From: JBARCX01 sp049794535
Lineage (GTDB): Bacteria > Pseudomonadota > Gammaproteobacteria > Xanthomonadales > Rhodanobacteraceae
NCBI GenBank assembly: GCA_049794535.1
Contig: JBARCX010000064.1
Location: 1-24,533, forward strand
Direction of reading: 5' to 3'
DNA: 24,533 bases
The position numbers and the translations under genes were made by a program. The notes beneath the pieces were generated by a model. The model ran no database searches. It saw only the letters and a list, made by a program, of their open reading frames with translations, and was not told the origin of the DNA. Position 1 is the first letter of the stretch; every line of letters starts with the position of its first letter. This document shows positions 6,060 to 11,665 of the stretch, piece after piece.

Positions 6060-6332
6060 ATGATCGAATACTTGATAACACACGAAGGCGGCCGGTTTAG
6101 CCGCTGCCGTACGTGTGGTCACGAACCACGCCACATCCGCGCCACCGGTCGCAGTAGCAAAGAGCCGGTGCAGTTCATCAAGACCGCATGTCGCCACCGT
6201 CTGGAGTGCCGCTGCGGTGCACGCACTGCCTTACGTGATTCGCTGAACCACGCCGAATCTGAGTGGGGTACCGATTACGCGCAGCTCACACTCACGCTAC
6301 GGCCCTCTCGGCGCAAGCGAGTGGCAGCATGA
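6060..6332 (+). CDS. Small zinc-ribbon-like phage protein
   Basis: A 90-aa protein with two cysteine pairs, CRTCGHE (about residues 16-22) and CRCGART (about 51-57), separated by a basic region rich in Arg and His. This layout suggests a zinc ribbon. The start ATG 6060 has GGAGGT six bases upstream and is the first codon after the repressed promoter. Its stop overlaps the next gene's ATG. Function is unknown; nucleic-acid binding is plausible from the ribbon and basic charge. Confidence 0.68.
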   Translation: MIEYLITHEGGRFSRCRTCGHEPRHIRATGRSSKEPVQFIKTACRHRLECRCGARTALRDSLNHAESEWGTDYAQLTLTLRPSRRKRVAA

Positions 6333-6574
6333 GCGCCCTTCTCGCTCAATACCACCACGGCCCCATCCTTGGAGACAAGGAATTCCAGGTCAGTAGCCAC
6401 GGCTCGAGGAATGCAGGGAAGCCGATTCTGCTCGGCAGCGGCCCATTTATGGCGGCCTTGAGTGAAGAACGCGCGCTAGCTCTCGGTGATGCGTTGATTC
6501 GCTCGGTGCATGAGCGCCGCGCGCATTTTGCTTCGCAGGCAGACGTAAGTGTCGCCGTTGAGGTGCAGTTATGA
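6329..6574 (+). CDS. Hypothetical phage protein
   Basis: An 81-aa soluble protein starting MSALLAQYHHGPILGDKEF. The middle has a small-residue stretch (HGSRNAGKPILLGSGPFMAAL), followed by a helix (SEERALALGDALIRSVHERRAH). ATG 6329 is chosen over the upstream ATG at 6263 because it overlaps the previous stop as ATGA. The stop again overlaps the next start. No family is recognised. Confidence 0.62.
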   Translation: MSALLAQYHHGPILGDKEFQVSSHGSRNAGKPILLGSGPFMAALSEERALALGDALIRSVHERRAHFASQADVSVAVEVQL

Positions 6575-6768
6575 GCACGTCGTGTTCCGTATCAACCTCA
6601 TCGATTCAGCCGTCCAAACTCGCTTGGCACGAAAGTGTCGCAGACGCAGCTTGGCGTCTGCACGATGGCATGCCTGCCGTATGGGCCGCTGCTGCTGCAT
6701 TAGTGCTCATATTATCCAGCGGAGCTGCAGTCTTGCTCATTGCTGCGATCCTCGGATGGCGGCCATGA
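6571..6768 (+). CDS. Small membrane protein
   Basis: A 65-aa protein with a Ser/Thr-rich N-terminal third and one hydrophobic helix at about residues 36-61 (AVWAAAAALVLILSSGAAVLL...). It ends GWRP. A single-pass inner-membrane protein is expected. It overlaps both neighbours by ATGA (6571-6574, 6765-6768), consistent with coupled translation. Not recognised. Small phage membrane proteins can serve in exclusion or lysis, but nothing here decides. Confidence 0.6.
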   Translation: MSTSCSVSTSSIQPSKLAWHESVADAAWRLHDGMPAVWAAAAALVLILSSGAAVLLIAAILGWRP

Positions 6769-7001
6769 CAGATCGCCTTCTACCCCACGCATCCGCTGTC
6801 GCGAATCGTGCGATCAACGAACTGATCACGCACGGCGAACAACAACTCGCCGACGAACTAGCCGGCGTGCATCGCGTGACATGTGATCTGGTGCAGGCCG
6901 TGCATGCCGAGCGAGAAGCGCCCACACACAGTCTGCAAAGTGATGCACGAAGCAAGTTGCTGCGAGCCGAGGCACACCTGCGTGATGGTCGTGCCGCATG
7001 A
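6765..7001 (+). CDS. Hypothetical helical phage protein
   Basis: A 78-aa protein starting MTDRLLPHASAVANRAINEL. Almost the whole sequence looks alpha-helical (HGEQQLADELAGVHRVTCDL, then SDARSKLLRAEAHLRDG). The reading frame is open upstream to 6549, but the ATG at 6765 overlaps the preceding TGA and fits the chain of ATGA junctions. The stop overlaps the next gene at 6998. No motif or family is recognised. Confidence 0.58.
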   Translation: MTDRLLPHASAVANRAINELITHGEQQLADELAGVHRVTCDLVQAVHAEREAPTHSLQSDARSKLLRAEAHLRDGRAA

Positions 7002-7231
7002 CCGTCCTATATGCGCTCGACAGCCCATGGCTATTCACGGCGGTAATGACAGGTGTGCTGGCCATGCTCCTTCACATAGCCATCCGCAATGAAGGCTGGT
7101 GGCCAGTGTTTCGTATTTATCGAATACGTCGCGTGTTGTTACTGACATTGCTCAGCTGGTCCATCGCTGTGTTGTTCAGTCCGCTCCACGCATCACCCGT
7201 CGCCGCGTCGGTGCTTCACACGCGGCACTGA
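6998..7231 (+). CDS. Small two-helix membrane protein
   Basis: A 77-aa protein with two predicted membrane segments: about residues 9-27 (PWLFTAVMTGVLAMLLHIA) and 44-63 (RVLLLTLLSWSIAVLFSPLH). A basic aromatic loop (RNEGWWPVFRIYRIRR) separates them, which should lie in the cytoplasm. It begins at the fourth ATGA junction in a row. The stop codon at 7229-7231 lies inside the 5' strand of a long RNA stem. Function unknown. Confidence 0.6.
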   Translation: MTVLYALDSPWLFTAVMTGVLAMLLHIAIRNEGWWPVFRIYRIRRVLLLTLLSWSIAVLFSPLHASPVAASVLHTRH

Positions 7232-7300
7232 TCAGCGCCCTGCACACGCGCCTACTCGCGTGTGAGCTGAACCCCTGCAGCCTTCAGGGCGCTGATCAGT
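7227..7300 (+). other. Predicted three-way-junction RNA/DNA structure between genes
   Basis: A perfect 16-bp stem pairs 7227-7242 with 7285-7300 (ACTGATCAGCGCCCTG and its complement). Inside it, 7243-7250 (CACACGCG) pairs with 7257-7264 over a six-base loop, directly stacked on the outer stem. GCTG 7266-7269 can pair with CAGC 7278-7281 to form the third arm. No U-tract follows, so it is not a standard terminator. It spans the upstream stop codon and ends 27 bases before the next ribosome site. It may be an mRNA processing or regulatory element, a small RNA, or a DNA cruciform. Confidence 0.65.
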
Positions 7301-7340
7301 CCCTTCATCACCGCGCAGAGCGCGCCAAAGGAGCAACCAA

Positions 7341-7685
7341 GTGAACAAAGCTACTGACATAACCACCTTATTCAGCGATCTGGACGCTGGCATTTTTGTC
7401 GAACGTCTAAGCGCCGCGTTGCGTGATACCGCGCTCGGCGTAGTCACCACCGGCAAGAAGGGCAAGGTCATCATCACGCTGGATCTGTCGCGCATCGGCG
7501 ATAGCAGCCAGGTAAGCGCTGTGCATCAGATCAAATCCACCAAGCCCACACTCAAGGGCCGTGTGGTTGAGGAAGCAACCACCAGCACGCCGCTGCACGT
7601 CGGAAAAGGTGGCGCTCTCAGCCTGTTCCCCGAGACGCAGACGGACATGTTCCAGCGCATGGCATCTGAAGCCAACAGCGCTTAA
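7341..7685 (+). CDS. Conserved-looking phage protein
   Basis: A 114-aa protein starting at GTG 7341 with AAGGAG seven bases upstream, the best ribosome site in this arm. The N-terminal half alternates strands and helices (FVERLSAALRDTALGVVTTG, then KGKVIITLDLSRIG). A C-terminal LSLFPETQTDMFQRMAS resembles tails I associate with small early phage proteins next to DUF2303 genes. There is no catalytic motif. It probably works with the DUF2303 protein downstream; this is inferred from adjacency. Confidence 0.65.
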   Translation: MNKATDITTLFSDLDAGIFVERLSAALRDTALGVVTTGKKGKVIITLDLSRIGDSSQVSAVHQIKSTKPTLKGRVVEEATTSTPLHVGKGGALSLFPETQTDMFQRMASEANSA

Positions 7686-7747
7686 TCGGCGTCGAACAAC
7701 ACCCGCTTAAGCCAACCACTTCAACCACAACCGAGACCAAAAACCAT

Positions 7748-8584
7748 ATGGATCAGTCCGCGATTCAAACTATCGGCCAACTCGCCATTGAGGCAGAGAA
7801 AGCCAACCGCCTCGAAACCGACACCCCTGCGGTAATTCTGCGGCATAGCAATGGTTCGCAGCAGATCGTCAGCATCGAGCATTTGCATCCTGGCCGTAGC
7901 CGGTTCCGTGGAAAGTTCGCCACCAATCAGCTGCATGCACTCGCCGATTACGTCGCATCTCGCCACGAGAACGAAACTACCGCGCGCACCGCACAGGGCT
8001 TCATCGATACGGACGACATGTCGGCAACAGTGTTCTTCAATCTCGGGGACTACGAACACCCCGACCATGCAGACCATCTTGCCGTACTCAAACTAGAGCC
8101 CACCGCCGCATATTCCGCGCTGCTTGTAGCTTGCACGCGTACACACGATCAGCGCTCACTTCATGACTTTGTTGAGGATTGGCGCGAAAACATCACCCCG
8201 TTGTACGAAGGCCAGCCCAGCGACAGACCACTCAGTGCCACCCTTGCTGCCATCCGCGACATCACCGTCGAGAAAGCCCGAATCACAAATCATGTCGAGC
8301 GCGACATGGGTGCTACCCGCAGTGCGATGGAAAGCGTCGACGCCAAGAGTCAGCTAACGCTACCCAGCGGCTTCCAATTCCGCTGCGTGCCGTTCGAAGG
8401 TTTGCAAGAACGCGTGTTCACTATTCGCCTTGGTGTGAACACTGGAAGCGACAAGCTTTCGCTGGCACTGCGCATTCAGCAGGCAGAAGCCACGACAGAA
8501 TCCATCGCTAAGGATTTCCACGACCGCCTCGCTGCCAAGCTCGGTACGGCATGCACGCTCATCCTCGGCACCTTTACCCCGTAA
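7748..8584 (+). CDS. DUF2303 family (YfdQ-like) phage protein
   Basis: A 278-aa protein matching the DUF2303/YfdQ pattern: an N-terminal segment PAVILRHSNGSQQIVSIEHL, then SRFRGKF and LHALADYVASRHENETTA, a central acidic domain with VFFNLGDYEHPDHADH, and a C-terminal domain LTLPSGFQFRCVPFEGLQERVFTIRL. The family is common in early regions of temperate phages; its biochemical role is not established. The start ATG 7748 lies after a 62-bp gap with only a weak GAG-rich ribosome site. It belongs to the rightward lytic arm. Confidence 0.8.
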   Translation: MDQSAIQTIGQLAIEAEKANRLETDTPAVILRHSNGSQQIVSIEHLHPGRSRFRGKFATNQLHALADYVASRHENETTARTAQGFIDTDDMSATVFFNLGDYEHPDHADHLAVLKLEPTAAYSALLVACTRTHDQRSLHDFVEDWRENITPLYEGQPSDRPLSATLAAIRDITVEKARITNHVERDMGATRSAMESVDAKSQLTLPSGFQFRCVPFEGLQERVFTIRLGVNTGSDKLSLALRIQQAEATTESIAKDFHDRLAAKLGTACTLILGTFTP

Positions 8585-8594
8585 CCACTACCAG

Positions 8595-8625
8595 GCTGCC
8601 GCCGACACGAGATGCCGGCGGCAGC
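8595..8625 (+). other. GC-rich 10-bp hairpin after the DUF2303 gene
   Basis: GCTGCCGCCG at 8595-8604 pairs exactly with CGGCGGCAGC at 8616-8625 across an 11-base loop. It lies 10 bp after the DUF2303 stop and 27 bp before the next start. There is no following T-run, so intrinsic termination is unlikely; it may stabilise mRNA ends or slow polymerase. Confidence 0.55.
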
Positions 8626-8652
8626 GACTTCCTATCTGGCGGTAATACCCTA

Positions 8653-8961
8653 ATGCCCATCTGTCGACCCATCGGCCATATCGCCGGCAACCTGACGTTC
8701 GCAGCTATCAGCATCAGCATGCGCGTAAAGCACAGCACGCATGACGCTGTGCATGTGTGCTGGCTAGCTGATGACGGCTGTCTTTACCTGCAGCAAGCTG
8801 GCCATGCTTCTACACGTGCGATTGAACGCCATGCGCCCGAACAGATCATGATGCGCTATCGCAAGCAGCCTAATTTCACCTGGCGCGATATCCAAAACGA
8901 CCTTATCCAGGCCCGTGCAGAATTCGCAGAGCGCGCACTTGCCGAGGCCATCGCTGCATGA
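8653..8961 (+). CDS. Hypothetical phage protein
   Basis: A 102-aa protein starting MPICRPIGHIAGNLTFAAIS. It contains a strand-rich part (HDAVHVCWLADDGCLYLQQAG) and a C-terminal helical part (FTWRDIQNDLIQARAEFAERALAEAI). The frame is open upstream to 8551, overlapping DUF2303, but the first ATG after that gene is 8653. The ribosome site is weak (GGCGG region). Its stop overlaps ATG 8958. No family is recognised. Confidence 0.58.
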   Translation: MPICRPIGHIAGNLTFAAISISMRVKHSTHDAVHVCWLADDGCLYLQQAGHASTRAIERHAPEQIMMRYRKQPNFTWRDIQNDLIQARAEFAERALAEAIAA

Positions 8962-9017
8962 CGACGCAGAAAGAGGAATCCAGGCTACGGAGAGCCCGCA
9001 TTGAAGACATCAATTGA
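8958..9017 (+). pseudogene. 5' stub of a small phage gene, truncated
   Basis: ATG 8958 overlaps the preceding stop as ATGA, like other starts in this operon. The frame MTTQKEESRLRRARIEDIN ends at TGA 9015-9017 after 19 codons. The charged helical start looks like a real gene beginning rather than a finished protein. It stops where the reversed membrane-protein gene ends (9010), so it may be the 5' half of a gene disrupted by that cassette; a possible 3' half is at 9644-9790. A genuine 19-aa peptide cannot be excluded. Confidence 0.4.
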
Positions 9018-9645
9018 ACATGTTATCGATCAGCGCAATGGCTCGATTGGTATGTTCGAGGCACGAAACGACCTTGATACGCAAACGCGCCTCAATGTCG
9101 ACTTGGTTGTCTCCGCCTGTGTGCGCCAGATCAATTTCAAGGGTGCTGAGCAGCAACTTGACGTCGTCTGCTCTCGCAGTGGCCATCAACACGTCATCTG
9201 CTGCGTCACCGAGCTCATGCATACGACCGTAGTACTCGGGCAATGCTTTCGGGAATTTAAACTCTTCGAAGATCTCCCGCTGTCCACCCTCGTCAAGATC
9301 GATTATCAGCGGAGCATCGCTACCCTCTGGCCATTGATTAAGAATTCGCGTAAGTGGCCATTTAATCCGCTTGAGTTCAAAACGAATCGCCAGCCCCGTC
9401 CCCATAGCTCGTCTTTTCGCTTCAGCTGCGCGGAGCCGATCAGCTTTTTTCGCGAGGCTATAGGGAACCCCTATAGCGATAGCCAAACCGACCAGACTAC
9501 CTACTGCCTGCACCCAGCTAGCTGCTGTACTGCTCCCCAAGAGGGTAAACATCCAGTGCGGTGTTCGAAAGAAAAGTGCCAATGCCACACCAGCCAGCAA
9601 GGCCACAGCCAATGTGACAATGCGTTCGATCGAGAATGCCCCCAT
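9010..9645 (-). CDS. Two-helix membrane protein with cytoplasmic helical domain, moron-like
   Basis: A 211-aa protein. Two hydrophobic segments lie at about residues 5-27 (IERIVTLAVALLAGVALALFF) and 41-61 (WVQAVGSLVGLAIAIGVPYS). A basic helix (AKKADRLRAAEAKRRA) and a soluble, mostly helical domain of about 130 residues follow. ATG 9645 is preferred because GGAAG lies seven bases upstream; the frame is open to 9690. It is the only gene between 6060 and 10,140 on the minus strand, so it has its own promoter and looks like an added cassette. The WVQAxGSxxGxxxAI motif recurs in uncharacterised membrane proteins of mobile elements. Superinfection exclusion or defence is possible but unproven. Confidence 0.68.
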   Translation of the reverse strand: MGAFSIERIVTLAVALLAGVALALFFRTPHWMFTLLGSSTAASWVQAVGSLVGLAIAIGVPYSLAKKADRLRAAEAKRRAMGTGLAIRFELKRIKWPLTRILNQWPEGSDAPLIIDLDEGGQREIFEEFKFPKALPEYYGRMHELGDAADDVLMATARADDVKLLLSTLEIDLAHTGGDNQVDIEARLRIKVVSCLEHTNRAIALIDNMFN

Positions 9646-9790
9646 GTGTGAACTTCCCATCTTGAAGAATGGCGATATGGTGCGCGCCACTCAAAGCGAC
9701 TGCAACAAAGTGATTCGCTGGTTTGTAAGTCGACAGCCCAAAGTTCGAGTGGCTTTTCAGCAAATTGAATCGGAAGGAACAGCAGCATGA
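9644..9790 (+). pseudogene. Possible 3' remnant of the split phage gene
   Basis: An open frame of 48 codons ends with TGA at 9788-9790, overlapping the excisionase ATG at 9787 in the ATGA manner of this operon. The likely coding part begins near NGDMVRATQSDC (from about 9668) and runs VIRWFVSRQPKVRVAFQQIESEG. The upstream residues are antisense to the membrane gene's start. Together with the stub at 8958 it could be a gene interrupted by the reversed cassette. No homology is recognised, so this is a weak call. Confidence 0.35.
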
Positions 9791-10140
9791 AAGACCACAC
9801 CGCTGCCAATGACCCCACCATGGATCTGGAACAGGCCGCTGCCTTCCTGCACCTTGGCTATGAAGCTATGAAAGCACTGGTAAACAAGGGCGATGTGCCT
9901 GCGCTGTCGCTCAATCAAAAGCACACCGTGTTGTTGCGCGAAGACTTGATCGCTTATGTGCGGGAGGAAGGCCGCAAGCAAGCCGAAGAACGGAAGATGC
10001 GTGGCCGTCGTCAAGCTCCTACTGTCACACCTCGCACCAATCAGCCGCGTAGTCGCCCTCCACTACCCGACCTCACTAAGTACGAGATCACCACAGCCGA
10101 GCCGCGAGGTTCGAGCCGCGCAGGTTCGCATAACGCTTAA
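9787..10140 (+). CDS. Excisionase-like HTH protein (probable recombination directionality factor)
   Basis: A 117-aa protein with an N-terminal winged-helix domain of the excisionase/HTH_17 type: MDLEQAAAFLHLGYEAMKAL, then VNKGDVPALSLNQKHTVLLREDLIAYV. This order (helix-turn-helix, wing strand, closing helix) is the family pattern. The C-terminal half is basic and Pro/Arg-rich (GRRQAPTVTPRTNQPRSRPP) and probably disordered. Start ATG 9787 has AAGGA nine bases upstream. It converges with and overlaps the integrase by 53 bp, so lytic-arm transcription makes excisionase while reading antisense into int. Confidence 0.75.
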   Translation: MKDHTAANDPTMDLEQAAAFLHLGYEAMKALVNKGDVPALSLNQKHTVLLREDLIAYVREEGRKQAEERKMRGRRQAPTVTPRTNQPRSRPPLPDLTKYEITTAEPRGSSRAGSHNA

Positions 10141-11209
10141 GCATTGCCAGACTCTTATGCCCGGTGATTTTGGCTATTTCCATATCGCTCAGCGAAGTGC
10201 GCTCGAAAAGGCGTGAAGTCGCCTCATGCCGCAGATCATGGAAGTGCACATCACCGCACTCTGCAGCATCAAAGATGCGAGAGAACTGCCGCGACAACAA
10301 CGAGGTCGTGCGCGCCAACTCCTTGCGGTCAAGTACACCATTCCACCATGGGAAAAGCTGATCATCAGGAGCAAGATCGGCAATGTAGGGTTCCAATGCC
10401 GCATGTAGTACCGAGCTGATCGGCACTTGCCGCTTGTCACCGTTCTTGGTTTTGTCGAGAAACACCGTGCGCCGCGGCAGGTCTACTTGCTTCGCCAAAA
10501 GCGTGAACATTTCTCGCATGCGCATGGCCGATTCCAGCGCCATATCGAAAAGCAGGTTTACCGCAGGGCCATGATTGAGCTCTAGCGCGCGCTGCCTATG
10601 CTTAGGCTTCTCTCCTGCTAGCAGGCGCCGTACCTCCTCCTCCTCATTCGGCTCTAGTCGCCGATCGCGTTCGATGTCTTGCTTAGGGCTCCCATTTGTC
10701 ACGCGAACCGCACTGGCATCTGCAGGTGAGTAGCTCGCATAACCATTCGGTAGCAGTCGAAGTGGATTGAATGGCAACTCACCCTGTGCTGCCAGCCAGT
10801 CGAGTGCTCTCGCGAGCGCACCTACGTGTTTTCGAATAGTGCCCGGTGCAAGATTCTCTTCGCGCTTCATGCGCGTCACCCAAGCCTGCGCCCAAACGAA
10901 TGTAAGGCTGCTGAGCGCGAGCTCACGAGGCAGACGCATAATTAAAATTCGAAGCCGATCGAGATCCTCATCGGCGATGTGTTGTGCATCGAGGTAGCGC
11001 GATATGCCATCTCGCAATCCCTTCGCACTTGCCGGTGCTCCCTTAAATTCGTCAGGCACAACTCCACGATCGAGCAGCGCCTCGATACGACGCACATACT
11101 CATCGCCCTCGACCTCATCCTCGAAACTTAGATAGATCGGTTGGGGTAATAAACCTTGCCGTTTGACGACGTAATGCCAACGATTATTGCGCTTACGTTT
11201 TGTTGCCAT
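10088..11209 (-). CDS. Tyrosine recombinase (phage integrase)
   Basis: A 373-aa integrase for site-specific recombination at the attachment sites. The N-terminal region is basic (MATKRKRNNRWHYVVKRQG), followed by a core-binding domain (about 60-160). The catalytic domain shows the arginine in LESAMRMREM, a lysine in DKTKNGDKR, HDLRHE (His-x-x-Arg), the second His in ITGHKS and the nucleophile Tyr in LKRYANL, so all key residues are present. ATG 11209 is preferred to an extension to 11239 because it begins the normal basic N-terminus; the ribosome site is weak. It lies next to tRNA-Cys, the likely integration target. Confidence 0.9.
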   Translation of the reverse strand: MATKRKRNNRWHYVVKRQGLLPQPIYLSFEDEVEGDEYVRRIEALLDRGVVPDEFKGAPASAKGLRDGISRYLDAQHIADEDLDRLRILIMRLPRELALSSLTFVWAQAWVTRMKREENLAPGTIRKHVGALARALDWLAAQGELPFNPLRLLPNGYASYSPADASAVRVTNGSPKQDIERDRRLEPNEEEEVRRLLAGEKPKHRQRALELNHGPAVNLLFDMALESAMRMREMFTLLAKQVDLPRRTVFLDKTKNGDKRQVPISSVLHAALEPYIADLAPDDQLFPWWNGVLDRKELARTTSLLSRQFSRIFDAAECGDVHFHDLRHEATSRLFERTSLSDMEIAKITGHKSLAMLKRYANLRGSNLAARLW

Positions 11210-11252
11210 GAAAACTCGCGTCCACGCCCAAGAGACCAATGTACGTCAGCGT

Positions 11253-11272
11253 GCCACCCGAAATCGGGTGGC
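11253..11272. other. Perfect hairpin upstream of integrase
   Basis: GCCACCCG at 11253-11260 and CGGGTGGC at 11265-11272 form an 8-bp stem with an AAAT loop. It lies 44 bp upstream of the integrase start, between it and the tRNA. It could be a terminator of plus-strand transcription (TTTTT occurs ten bases later), an operator, or an integrase arm site. Confidence 0.5.
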
Positions 11273-11314
11273 AGACAAGGCTTTTTACCATGGATTCGCA
11301 GGATTTTGCGCAAC

Positions 11315-11336
11315 AAAAAAGCGCCCAAAGGCGCTT
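11315..11336 (-). terminator. Intrinsic terminator of tRNA-Cys
   Basis: On the minus strand AAGCGCC-TTTG-GGCGCTT is followed by TTTT, a 7-bp stem with a T-run, 17 bp beyond the tRNA-Cys 3' end. It isolates tRNA transcription from the integrase gene. Confidence 0.8.
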
Positions 11337-11352
11337 AAGTGCTTGTTTGCAA

Positions 11353-11377
11353 TGGAGGCCCAGGTCGGAATCGAACC
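11353..11377. other. Predicted attachment site in the 3' end of tRNA-Cys
   Basis: Tyrosine integrases commonly recombine in the T-arm and acceptor segment of a tRNA and lie directly beside it, as here. The core should be part of these bases. The second copy would be left of this window, so neither its sequence nor its length can be confirmed. Confidence 0.5.
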
Positions 11378-11426
11378 GGCGTACGCGGCTTTGCAGGCCG
11401 CTGCATGACCACTCTGCCACCGGGCC
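11353..11426 (-). tRNA. tRNA-Cys (GCA)
   Basis: A 74-nt tRNA. The acceptor stem GGCCCGG pairs with CTGGGCC, with one G-T pair, and the 3' CCA is encoded. The anticodon loop is CTGCAAA, giving GCA between GCGGC and GCCGC stems. The T arm has GGTTCGATTCC. Its 3' end points at the integrase. Confidence 0.95.
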
Positions 11427-11466
11427 ATTGCGCGCGAAGTACGATCTTATCAATCGTCGTTCGCTT

Positions 11467-11497
11467 AAAAAACAAAACCCCGGTGACCCGAGGTTTT
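11467..11497 (-). terminator. Intrinsic terminator of tRNA-Gly (first copy)
   Basis: On the minus strand AAAACCTCGG and CCGGGGTTTT pair over a GTCA loop (one G-T pair), followed by GTTTTTT. It starts ten bases past the tRNA 3' end and separates tRNA-Gly from tRNA-Cys. Confidence 0.85.
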
Positions 11498-11506
11498 ACA
11501 GAAACC

Positions 11507-11582
<76 letters not shown>

Positions 11583-11595
11583 ATCAGAGTCAGAA

Positions 11596-11623
11596 ATCAT
11601 ATCAGAACAGTGCCGTTTGTGAA
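11596..11623 (-). promoter_or_regulatory. Promoter of first tRNA-Gly
   Basis: On the minus strand, TTCACA (11623-11618) and TATGAT (11601-11596) are 16 bp apart. Each has five of six consensus bases. Transcription would start about seven bases before the tRNA. Confidence 0.65.
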
Positions 11624-11665
11624 TAGCCTCCGCGCCACTTTTCACCCATTTCCGCAGCCCCTGCT

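Noticed and set aside
9001..9651. Plus-strand frame of 216 codons in line with the operon
   Set aside because: Antisense to the membrane protein, whose hydrophobic helices and ribosome site are convincing; the plus frame is Cys/His/Gln-rich and shows no domain.
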